Below, one piece after another: positions 54,021-61,580 of a stretch of DNA of 64,000 bases. This DNA is from Candidatus Zhuqueibacterota bacterium (GTDB taxonomy: Bacteria > Zhuqueibacterota > Zhuqueibacteria > Oceanimicrobiales > Oceanimicrobiaceae): contig JAJDAF010000016.1 of NCBI GenBank assembly GCA_029261995.1, positions 1-64,000 of the forward strand, written 5' to 3'. Numbering within the stretch: the first letter of the stretch is position 1; every line of letters starts with the position of its first letter. The notes beneath the pieces were generated by a model. That model searched no databases. It worked only from the letters and a program-made list of their open reading frames with translations, and was not told the DNA's origin. The position numbers and the translations under genes were made by a program.

Positions 54021-54764
54021 CTATTTCTGTTTGTTCAGGAACTGGTCAATCAAATCAACCGGAATAGGAAAGACGATCGTCGAGTTGTTTTCCGCTGCCA
54101 CCTCAGTTAACGTCTGCAGAAAACGCAGCTGGAGTGCCTGAGGAAATTCGCTGATCACTTCCGCAGCGTCCCTGAGCTGTTGCGATGCCTCAAATTCACC
54201 CTTAGCATGAATGATCTTGGCCCGTCGTTCTCGTTCGGCTTCGGCCTGCCGTGCAATAGCTCGCTGCATTTCCTGGGGTAAATCCACGTGCTTGATCTCA
54301 ACCAGCGAGACTTTGATTCCCCATGGATCACTGTGGTTGTCGATGATCTCCTGCAAGCTGGAATTGATCTTTTCACGAGCAGAAAGCATTTCGTCTAGCT
54401 CTGCGCCTCCCAGGACGCTTCGCAAGGTGGTCTGTGCCAACTGCGACGTAGCATAGAGATAATCCTCAACTTCGTTGATAGCCTTTGATGGATCCATCAC
54501 CCGAAAATAGAGGACTGCATTCACCTTGACAGAAACGTTGTCCTTGGTGATAACGTCCTGTGACGGAATATCCATTGCGACTGTTCGCAGGCTGACTTTT
54601 ACCATGCGATCGATGAATGGAATCAGGATAATCAGCCCCGGGCCCTTCGAACCAATCAGGCGTCCAAGCCGAAAAATCACGCCGCGCTCGTACTCACGCA
54701 ACACTTTGAACGCGCTGGCAGCCACCATCATGGTGACCACGATGACGACAAGAATGAATGGCAT
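54021..54764 (-). CDS. Slipin (SPFH-domain membrane protein)
   Basis: About 247 residues: an N-terminal membrane helix ([18 protein letters not shown]), SPFH/band-7 domain ([38 protein letters not shown]) and a coiled coil ([20 protein letters not shown]). It forms membrane scaffolds and pairs with the adjacent NfeD protease, as in many bacteria and archaea. ATG 54764 has GGGAGGT 5 bp upstream; the in-frame TTG 15 bases earlier is less likely. Confidence 0.92.
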   Translation of the reverse strand: MPFILVVIVVTMMVAASAFKVLREYERGVIFRLGRLIGSKGPGLIILIPFIDRMVKVSLRTVAMDIPSQDVITKDNVSVKVNAVLYFRVMDPSKAINEVEDYLYATSQLAQTTLRSVLGGAELDEMLSAREKINSSLQEIIDNHSDPWGIKVSLVEIKHVDLPQEMQRAIARQAEAERERRAKIIHAKGEFEASQQLRDAAEVISEFPQALQLRFLQTLTEVAAENNSTIVFPIPVDLIDQFLNKQK

Positions 54765-54786
54765 AGTTACCTCCCGCAATTAGTGG

Positions 54787-56118
54787 TTAAACTTCTTCGA
54801 CCTCCAGCAACAACCCTGCTACACGCACAACACGAATTTTTTTGCCTTTACTCAAAGGCACATCACAGCGAGCCTTCCAGATTTCACCGTGGACTTTTAC
54901 GCGGCCTTCGAGCTTCAAGCTTGACTCCGCCGTGCCAACTTCTCCCACAAGACCTTCCGCACCAGTGGTGACTTTTTTCCGGTGCGATTTCAGTGCGAGT
55001 GAAAATGCAAAAATGAAGAATGCGGCAGTTAGACCAACCATCATCAGAATAAGTTTCATTGAAACCGCTACCGCGGGTGCGAAGTTGTCGGGAGGTTGGT
55101 CGAAAAGCATCAGTGAACCGAGAGTCATCGCGCCGATACCTCCAATTGTTAGCATGCCGTAGCTCACGATCTTAACCTCCAAAATGAAAAGTATCAGAGC
55201 GAGCAAGATAAGCAACAGCCCGGCGTAATTCACCGGTAGGGTCTGTAAGGAAAACAAGGCCAGTACAAGAAAAATGGCGCCAACAACGCCCGGAAAGATG
55301 GCGCCAGGGTTGGAGAGTTCAAAAAAGAGGCCGTAAATGCCGAGCATCATCAGGATGTAGGCGATATTCGGACTGGCGATTTTGTTAAGCAAACGGTAGC
55401 GGAAGTTCATTTCCTTAGTGATCACTCGAGCGTTTGTTGTGTTGATGGTCTTGGGACCTATGGCGGTTTCAACCTCGGAGCCGTTGATTTGCTCCAAAAG
55501 CTCACGGACCGATACGGAGATAAAGTTGATAACGTTGAGTTCCAGCGCTTCATTTGCAGTGACCGAAACCGCTTCGCGAATCGCCTGTTCTGCCCAGGCT
55601 GCATTCCGGCCTCGCTTATCCGCCAGGGCTTTCACTTGCGCGACTGCGTCGTTGGTTATCTTATGGCTCATGGCAGATGTTGTGTCACTGCCACCCGTGA
55701 TATTGACCGGCGTGGCCGCTCCTATATTGGTACTGGGAGCCATGGCGACAAGGTGCGCGGCATAGCTGATAAACACGCCGGCCGAGGCGGCCCTGGCGCC
55801 GTCAGGGGCCACATAAACAATTACCGGTACGTTCGCCGACAAGAATCGTTTCGTGATTTGCCGGGTAGACTCCAGAAGGCCGCCAGGCGTGTCGAGTTCA
55901 ACGATGAGACATTCTGCGCCTTCCGATTCGGCATCGTCTATGGACGTGGTGATGAATTCAGCCGAGATTGGACCAATTGCACTTACCACCTCGATGACGT
56001 GAACGACCGGTGACTCATCCTGTGCTGTGGAATTGCCCGGCATTGCGGTCCAGGCTAAACCGAAACATATCAGAGCCATCAGAACGCGCGTTGTAAAGGT
56101 CGAACTGTGAATTTTCAT
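54787..56118 (-). CDS. NfeD-family membrane protein with ClpP-like serine protease domain
   Basis: 443 residues. Signal peptide, then a ClpP-like protease domain with the Ser/Lys dyad at about S112 (ASAGVFIS) and K152 (SHKITND), then four or five membrane helices, then a C-terminal OB-like NfeD domain (EGRVKVHGEIWKARCDVPLS). This is the long NfeD1b architecture. With the slipin it is a predicted membrane quality-control pair; slipin follows after 22 bp. Confidence 0.9.
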   Translation of the reverse strand: MKIHSSTFTTRVLMALICFGLAWTAMPGNSTAQDESPVVHVIEVVSAIGPISAEFITTSIDDAESEGAECLIVELDTPGGLLESTRQITKRFLSANVPVIVYVAPDGARAASAGVFISYAAHLVAMAPSTNIGAATPVNITGGSDTTSAMSHKITNDAVAQVKALADKRGRNAAWAEQAIREAVSVTANEALELNVINFISVSVRELLEQINGSEVETAIGPKTINTTNARVITKEMNFRYRLLNKIASPNIAYILMMLGIYGLFFELSNPGAIFPGVVGAIFLVLALFSLQTLPVNYAGLLLILLALILFILEVKIVSYGMLTIGGIGAMTLGSLMLFDQPPDNFAPAVAVSMKLILMMVGLTAAFFIFAFSLALKSHRKKVTTGAEGLVGEVGTAESSLKLEGRVKVHGEIWKARCDVPLSKGKKIRVVRVAGLLLEVEEV

Positions 56119-56226
56119 AAGAATCCCTGTTAACGCCTAAAAACCAAGAACATGATAACGGACAAAACAACGCTCGAGTCCGGCGATAATCATAACTCTG
56201 GCGACCCCGGAAAACCCGGCCATCAG

Positions 56227-57402
56227 TTAGAGGCCTCCAAACCGGTCAGCCCAATTTAGGGCGTTGTATTTCTTGCATATCGCGATAAGGCTGTCGATGG
56301 CAATGGCGTCCATTTGATGGCCATCCCGGCCGGTCATTGGTGTCGCTTTCAAGATTGAGTTCAGAATAGCCTCCTGTGTGGCTTCCACTGCCGCAAGAAA
56401 AAGCGGCGACAGTTTCTCGTTGCGAAGAAGCTCGGCTTTTCGTGTGGCACTGGCTGCTTCGTGGGCGATCAGGTTATCAGGGTAGTTTGAGAATGCGATC
56501 ACATAGTCGCCGCTGCCGTTCGACGAGTAAGCCCCGACTTTTGCAAGCGCCAAATAGGCCCGCTTGGCCAGGCGTTTCAGATTTCGCGAAGACAGTGGCG
56601 CGTCTGTCGCAACCACAATCATGCAAGAGCCATCGCCGTCCTCGTACTTCAGTTGGTCCTTTCCCGAGTAGCGGCCAAGTTCTCTGCCCACGGGGGCTCC
56701 GTTTACCTCGAGGATCCCGCCAAAGTTGGTTTGCACAAGGATACCAACGGTGTAACCTCCCGCAGACTCAGGTAGAACCCGCGATGACGTCCCGATCCCA
56801 CCTTTGAAGCCGAGACACAACGTCCCGGTTCCAGCACCGACACAGCCCTCATCGACCGGGCCTGTTGTTGAATTCGTGATTGCCGAAACCACGTGCTCTC
56901 GTGTTACCGCCCTTGCCTGGATGTTATTCAGCCAGGCGTCGTTGGTTTCGCCAACCACCGGATTAATCGAGCGAATGGCCGAATTGCCCTCGACGGACAA
57001 CATGTAGTCGATCAGCGCGTCTGCAACTTTTGGTACGTTGAGAGTGTTGGTCAGAAGAATTGGCGTCTCAATGTTGCCCAACTCGTCAACTTGAGTAACG
57101 CCAGCCAGTTTTCCGAAGCCATTGCCGACAAAAATTGCCGCAGGTACCTTGCGTGCAAAGACATTGCCTCCATGAGGCAAGACCGCTGTGACACCGGTAC
57201 GGATATCGCTACTCTGGATAACGGTCGCATGACCGACCTTTACGCCGTGTACATCCGTAATCGCGTTCCATTTCCCGGGTCGGAGAACACCAATCTGGAT
57301 TCCAATTTCCCGAGCCCTCGGATGGCTGTTCGTGCCCGCGATGCCTACGATAGATGGAGCAGCCATGAGCAAGCTGAGAAAAATGAGGACAGGGAGATAC
57401 AT
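56227..57402 (-). CDS. P1-family (DmpA/S58) peptidase
   Basis: 391 residues. A signal peptide (MYLPVLIFLSLLMAAPSIVG) is followed by NAITDVHGVKVGHATVIQ, typical of the DmpA/ornithine-acetyltransferase fold. The self-processing site, before the nucleophile Ser/Thr, is around GFKGGIGTSSRVLPE. Related enzymes are L-aminopeptidases or D-aminopeptidases. ATG 57402 has no visible ribosome binding site. Confidence 0.85.
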   Translation of the reverse strand: MYLPVLIFLSLLMAAPSIVGIAGTNSHPRAREIGIQIGVLRPGKWNAITDVHGVKVGHATVIQSSDIRTGVTAVLPHGGNVFARKVPAAIFVGNGFGKLAGVTQVDELGNIETPILLTNTLNVPKVADALIDYMLSVEGNSAIRSINPVVGETNDAWLNNIQARAVTREHVVSAITNSTTGPVDEGCVGAGTGTLCLGFKGGIGTSSRVLPESAGGYTVGILVQTNFGGILEVNGAPVGRELGRYSGKDQLKYEDGDGSCMIVVATDAPLSSRNLKRLAKRAYLALAKVGAYSSNGSGDYVIAFSNYPDNLIAHEAASATRKAELLRNEKLSPLFLAAVEATQEAILNSILKATPMTGRDGHQMDAIAIDSLIAICKKYNALNWADRFGGL

Positions 57403-57452
57403 TGTGATCGCTAGCCCATTCTAACTGAATTTGTTTCGTTCCTGGCGTTTTT

Positions 57453-57481
57453 AACTTAGCGATATGATTGCGAAAAATCAA
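57453..57481 (-). promoter_or_regulatory. Possible promoter of the P1-family peptidase gene
   Basis: On the - strand: TTGATT (57481-57476), 17-bp spacer, TAAGTT (57458-57453). An inverted repeat CTCGCG/CGCGAG lies at 57515-57534, between this and the divergent RNA promoter. Confidence 0.4.
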
Positions 57482-57548
57482 ACAAATTAATGGTGAGCTA
57501 ATCTGTTGACCGACTCGCGATTTTTCGCGCGAGATTCCAATTTTCTTC

Positions 57549-57577
57549 TTGACTTTGAGACGGAGTTTTGCTAACAT
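57549..57577 (+). promoter_or_regulatory. Promoter of the structured RNA
   Basis: TTGACT at 57549-57554, 17-bp spacer, TAACAT at 57572-57577. The predicted start, about 57584, matches the 5-prime side of the closing helix. Confidence 0.65.
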
Positions 57578-57583
57578 CGTGCA

Positions 57584-57773
57584 GGTAAAATCCCTGTTGA
57601 TTTCAGTGTGGTCAAAATCAAAGAGCTAATATCTTTATCTTGGGAACTTAGCTCTGGTCGTGTATTGCAAGCCTCAACTGAGAAGTTAGTGGACGCAAAA
57701 AACGTTCAGGCGGTGCCCACCGTGTCTGACGCGGTTCTTTGATTCCCCACACCGAAATACAGGGATTTTTTTT
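57584..57773 (+). ncRNA. Structured non-coding RNA of about 190 nt, possibly 6S-like
   Basis: No coding frame spans this region. The two ends pair: 57588-57597 with 57759-57768 (10 bp), continued by 57600-57611 with 57747-57758 (one mismatch) and 57616-57624 with 57736-57744 (9 bp). Inside are hairpins GAGCTAA/TTAGCTC (57623-57629 with 57648-57654), a middle arm with AACT-GAGA-AGTT tetraloop (57676-57687), and CGGT-GCCC-ACCG flanked by TCAG/CTGA (57706-57729). The 3-prime strand runs into eight T (57766-57773). Own promoter, long closing stem and size fit 6S RNA, the RNA polymerase decoy, but I cannot confirm the conserved central bubble; it may be a new family. Confidence 0.65.
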
Positions 57774-57930
57774 GTGCAGTCACCGTCCTTACTCGTGCGT
57801 TTGACCTCATCTCCCGTATTTATGTCTCAGCACGCTTCCCCGCAACAATGACCATCGAAAGAGACACAGACTTTGTCTGCCTTAGCGCGTTATTCGCTCG
57901 CGCATTGACAGAAGTAAGAAGATCTCCAGT

Positions 57931-59463
57931 ATGACAATTGACGACTCAGCCCTGGATACCAGGGAGACGATGTTCGACTTGGGGCTCAAAAGCCTCATAT
58001 TTGCGATCGTGGTCGTGTTGGGATGCACGACGTTTCCGTATGATTTCACTCCGAGTGGCTTGAAAGCCTTCTCCAATCCGGAGTTCCTTGCCTTCGTGTT
58101 TCTTGTATGGGATAAGTGGCTGGATCTTTTCGCGAATCTATTGATGTTCACGCCGATTGGATTCGCTCTCTGCGCCGTACTGTGGAGTGCAGGCAAGAGC
58201 AGGTCGCTCCTGATTCAGGTAACTTGGGTTTGCGCTGCGCTGAGCGTAACTATTGAGATCATGCAATTGTTTTTGCCGACCAGGCATGTTTCCGCCGCTG
58301 ATGTGGTGTCCAACACCGTCGGCGGTCTCACTGGATGCTGGCTTTTCCTACGGCACGGTCACCACTGCATGGCCGCATTCCGACGACTCAAATCCTGGCT
58401 TAGTGGTACCCTAGTGACGAAGCTTTGGGTTGGCTACTTTGTATTGCTGACCATCGCTGCTTTCTGGCTTAGAGAGCGGATGGAGCTGACTTCCTGGGAA
58501 ACGAGCTATGCCTTATACTTGGGGAATGAAGCAACGACTGACAGGCCGTGGCGAGGTGAGTTCAAAAGAGTCCTGATCTTGAATCGGGCGGTGTCGCGAG
58601 ATGATGTAGCCAGGATAATGTCCGGCGATGATTCCTGGCTGCAAGATTCGAAAGACTATGTGGTCGATGTGAAATTCGACAGTCTCAGGCCGTCCCGGGT
58701 TTCCGGTAAACTCCCATCCTTGATACAAGGCAGAGATAGTTCTTCCCGTGAAGCATTAGCTGCGGCATCACCCCCGAACACGTGGTGGGCGACCGCTGAC
58801 GCTGCGGCGGATTTGTCCGTGGCCGTTAAAGAGCGTGGGGAGTTGACCGTGGTCGTGGTCGCTGCAACTGCCGACCCATCGCAAAAAGGCCCCGCCCGTA
58901 TTGTTTCGCTTTCGAAAGACGCAAAACACCGAAATTTCACGCTTGGACAGGATGGCCCCGACATCGTTTTTAGATTGCGCACAGGCATCGCCGGACCGAA
59001 TGGAACATATCCATCGCTTTACGCAAAAGATGTCCTGCCAGATAGGGCAATTCACACCATCGTCGCTACCTACGATGGTCAGACTCAGACTATATACGTT
59101 GACTCACCTGATCAGACCGCCGCGCTGGAATATGACCTCGGCCTCGCATTCTCAAGCCTGTTTCGGGATATCCCATTTCGCGAGCATCTTATCCACAAGG
59201 TATGGTTTTATTGGTTGGCGTTTCTGCCGCTCACGTGTCTGGCGGCTCTGGGTCTTCGTCGCGGTACCCTGCCGCGCAGCAGGCGAATCGGAACGGCGGC
59301 CGCGGTGTCGCTGATGTCCCCCAGCCTGCTGGAAGTCGTTTTGAGTGCTGGAGCCACTCACTATGATTTCTCCGTTTCAAGCGCCATTGTGGCATCGAGT
59401 TCAATGGTTGGTACATTTCTGGTCTTCTGGCTGCCCCTGGGCCGTTTCACACGTTTGAATTAG
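57931..59463 (+). CDS. VanZ-like membrane protein with an inserted LamG-like domain
   Basis: 510 residues. The N-terminal 160 residues are VanZ-like: FPYDFTPSGLKAF, KWLDLFANLLMFTPIGFALC, SVTIEIMQLFLPTRHVSAADVVSNTVGG and further helices. Then comes an outside-facing region of about 240 residues with a concanavalin/LamG-type sandwich (RIVSLSKDAKHRNFTLGQDG, HTIVATYDGQTQTIYVDS), and finally three or four membrane helices. VanZ proteins are linked to glycopeptide resistance and cell-envelope modification; the carbohydrate-binding-like insert may sense a glycan. Function unknown. 57774-57930, before it, shows nothing notable. Confidence 0.75.
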   Translation: MTIDDSALDTRETMFDLGLKSLIFAIVVVLGCTTFPYDFTPSGLKAFSNPEFLAFVFLVWDKWLDLFANLLMFTPIGFALCAVLWSAGKSRSLLIQVTWVCAALSVTIEIMQLFLPTRHVSAADVVSNTVGGLTGCWLFLRHGHHCMAAFRRLKSWLSGTLVTKLWVGYFVLLTIAAFWLRERMELTSWETSYALYLGNEATTDRPWRGEFKRVLILNRAVSRDDVARIMSGDDSWLQDSKDYVVDVKFDSLRPSRVSGKLPSLIQGRDSSSREALAAASPPNTWWATADAAADLSVAVKERGELTVVVVAATADPSQKGPARIVSLSKDAKHRNFTLGQDGPDIVFRLRTGIAGPNGTYPSLYAKDVLPDRAIHTIVATYDGQTQTIYVDSPDQTAALEYDLGLAFSSLFRDIPFREHLIHKVWFYWLAFLPLTCLAALGLRRGTLPRSRRIGTAAAVSLMSPSLLEVVLSAGATHYDFSVSSAIVASSSMVGTFLVFWLPLGRFTRLN

Positions 59464-59509
59464 CACAACATCCGAGACTGCTGTACGTTAGGTGGAAGCA
59501 AACCCAATC

Positions 59510-59800
59510 TCAATCTGGGCACCCCGGCCGAGGCTGGATTCCATCGGTACTTCGATCCAGACTCCGGTATTGGGTGGCTTCGCTGACATATTCCGCCAGA
59601 ATGTTCGCCTGACCTTCCAGGTCCGCAATTGTTCTCGATACTTTCAGGATTCGGTCATAGGCCTTGGCCGAGAGACCCAGCTTACTTGATTGCCATTTTC
59701 ATCTGGTCATGTCCGGAATCATCTATCTGGCAAAACTCCCGGATTCTCGCGATGTTAAACGCGGCGCTCTCCAGACCACTGCCCAGCAGAAACGATCTTT
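59510..59800 (-). pseudogene. C-terminal remnant of comM (YifB-type Mg-chelatase-like protein)
   Basis: On the - strand, in one frame, [20 protein letters not shown] then [20 protein letters not shown] and RSLDR (59688-59542) match the end of ComM, whose normal text is [23 protein letters not shown]. Just upstream another frame reads NIARIREFCQID (59757-59722), also ComM-like, but ends in a stop, so a frameshift separates them. The rest of the roughly 500-residue protein is missing. It is a decayed fragment. Confidence 0.8.
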
Positions 59801-59814
59801 TTGAAATATTTTTC

Positions 59815-59843
59815 TTGACAGGTATAGGATCTTTTTATATATT
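59815..59843 (+). promoter_or_regulatory. Promoter of the lacI-type gene
   Basis: TTGACA at 59815-59820, 17-bp spacer, TATATT at 59838-59843. The transcription start would fall inside the palindrome at 59844-59861. Confidence 0.8.
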
Positions 59844-59861
59844 TATCGAAACGTTTCGATA
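59844..59861 (+). promoter_or_regulatory. LacI-family operator palindrome
   Basis: TATCGAAACGTTTCGATA is a perfect 18-bp palindrome with the central CG and AAACGTTT core typical of LacI/GalR operators. It directly follows the -10 box, so binding would block initiation of the regulator gene: autorepression is inferred. Confidence 0.8.
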
Positions 59862-59929
59862 TTTGTCCACTTCACTTTAATTAATTCTATTTAAAAATAA
59901 TACCTTAGACCATAAAATCGGTTCGATCG

Positions 59930-60952
59930 ATGGCTGCAACTATCAAGGATGTAGCGAAAAAGGCCGGTGTGTCGGTTTCCACGGTTTCGTTGGTTCTTAA
60001 CGGCAAGAGCAACGTAAGCCCGGAGACAAGGACGAAAGTGCAGGATGTGATCACCGCGCTGGAGTTCTACCCAAGGCGCAATGCACGCGGCTTCGCAGCC
60101 AGGAAGACCTTTAATATCGGATTTATCCTCACTGAAGACCATTTTTCCCGGGCGGAGCCTTTCTACACCAAAATATTCCTTGGTACTGAGTTCGAGGCCA
60201 GAAGACACTCATTCTATGTGCTGCTCACCACCGTGCCTAAAAATTTTCGTTCAGGTACTCATTTGCCGCGTTTCTTGTTGGAGAAGAATGTCGATGGCGT
60301 CATCATGGCAGGGTGGGTGCCGCAAATGCTGGTTGAGCACGTTCAAGGCATGAGCATCCCTGCTGTCTTCGTCGATTTCTGTCCCGGTCGGGGCAGGCAC
60401 ACATGCGTCTTCATGGACAATGAAAGCGGAGCTTCGCAGGCCATCGACCATTTGGTGTCACTGCGGCATCAACGGATCGCCTTTCTCGGCGGGGATATGG
60501 GTCACCCCAGCATGATTGAGCGGCTGAATGGCTACAAGCTCGGCTTGGCGGAGAACGGTCTGCAATATGATTCTTCGCTGGTGGTGGTGGATTCCGATGG
60601 GTCTTCGGTGGATGATGGATATGGTGCGGCACATCGACTGCTGGCCATGTCGCCAAGACCAACTGCCGTGTTTGCCTGCAACGACGCCATGGCAATCGGA
60701 TGCATGCGTTACTTGACAGAACAGGGCGTTGATGTCCCAGGGGAGTTATCCATTGTGGGATTCGATGATATCGAGCAGGTTCTGATGGTCGAGCCAACAT
60801 TGACGACCATCCAGGTGTTCAAGGAAGAGCTGGGCGCCATCGCTTTGCGCCGAATTGTCGAAATGATTCAAGAAAAGAGCCAGGTGACAGGCACGGTTCT
60901 GCTCCCAGTGGAGTTGGTAGTTAGGAATTCGACTTGTAAAGCCCACGTCTAA
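59930..60952 (+). CDS. LacI-family transcriptional regulator
   Basis: 340 residues. The helix-turn-helix TIKDVAKKAGVSVSTVSLVL is at residues 4-23 with the hinge helix through about 60, followed by a periplasmic-binding-protein-like sensor domain (GFILTEDHFSRAEPFYTKIF, PRPTAVFACNDAMAIGCMRY, STVGFDD-like IVGFDDIEQVLMVEP). It probably represses a sugar-use gene set; the TonB receptor and carbohydrate-binding-like protein nearby are candidates but only its own operator is visible. ATG 59930. Confidence 0.93.
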   Translation: MAATIKDVAKKAGVSVSTVSLVLNGKSNVSPETRTKVQDVITALEFYPRRNARGFAARKTFNIGFILTEDHFSRAEPFYTKIFLGTEFEARRHSFYVLLTTVPKNFRSGTHLPRFLLEKNVDGVIMAGWVPQMLVEHVQGMSIPAVFVDFCPGRGRHTCVFMDNESGASQAIDHLVSLRHQRIAFLGGDMGHPSMIERLNGYKLGLAENGLQYDSSLVVVDSDGSSVDDGYGAAHRLLAMSPRPTAVFACNDAMAIGCMRYLTEQGVDVPGELSIVGFDDIEQVLMVEPTLTTIQVFKEELGAIALRRIVEMIQEKSQVTGTVLLPVELVVRNSTCKAHV

Positions 60953-60971
60953 GCTGTATCAGTGGGGAGTC

Positions 60972-61136
60972 ATGCAAGCAGTCCGCCTTGAGAAACCATT
61001 TGACCTGAGATTTGCCGACTGTCCCGTTCCAGAATTGGGCCGGGACGAAGTGATAGTCCGCGCTGATGTCCGCGGCACGGATTTTCATATCCGCGCTGGG
61101 CAAGGCCGCCGGATGTCTTCGGGCATGCGTACGCTG
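60972..61136 (+). pseudogene. Remnant of a zinc-dependent (medium-chain) alcohol dehydrogenase
   Basis: The first 50 codons, MQAVRLEKPFDLRFADCPVP then ELGRDEVIVRADVRGTDFHI, match the start of medium-chain dehydrogenases such as sorbitol dehydrogenase (normal: ...VRVKACGICGTDLH). The CGIC zinc ligand is lost and all later domains are missing; after about 61136 the frame is unrelated. It lies 19 bp after the LacI gene, suggesting a decayed regulator-enzyme pair. Confidence 0.75.
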
Positions 61137-61580
61137 CACTTCTGGTCGATTCCAACCGCTTGGGGGGAGCTGGAATCAAGTATCAGTTTGTTCATCTTCG
61201 ACGGTAACACGACCAGACTATTGCTCCGACAGACGAGGTGATGTGACCTTGGCTGAGCACGTGAGACTACGAAAGGAGGTGATGGCCTGCAAGATTGCTT
61301 TTCCTAGTTCCATTCAGTCCATTGTGTCGAAAGCCGTTGTTTTGCTACGAGACTTGCAAGGGGTCCGGAGAGCGAGGAGGACAGGATTTTTCGACCGCCT
61401 AGCTGAGCGGAGTTCAATTTTCATGTTCGCTCAGTCAAACAGATTCAGTCCAAACAGGAACTGTTCAATCTGAAGAAGGAGGTGACCGACAAAAGCACGT
61501 CTAATGAATCACCTTAGTTCAAAATTAGCTAGTACAGTAAGCTAATTACAGTAAGCTAATCAAAGTAAGGGGAGGTTAAA
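61137..61580 (+). other. Gap with no convincing gene
   Basis: No protein frame here looks coding. It holds two copies of a GGAGGTGA motif (61272-61280 as AAAGGAGGTGATG and 61479-61488 as AAGGAGGTGA) and the repeats at 61524-61570. Confidence 0.5.
61524..61570 (+). repeat. Tandem and inverted repeats upstream of a T9SS-exported protein
   Basis: ACAGTAAGCTAAT occurs at 61534-61546 and 61548-61560 (14-bp period), with a partial third copy at 61561-61570. ATTAGCT at 61524-61530 and AGCTAAT at 61540-61546 make an inverted repeat. The ribosome binding site GGGGAGG of the next gene follows at 61569-61575. Confidence 0.7.

Noticed and set aside
61066-61473. 135-codon frame after the dehydrogenase remnant
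   Set aside because: Arg/Ser/Cys-rich with no recognisable domain and no proper start context; looks like random reading through the decayed region.
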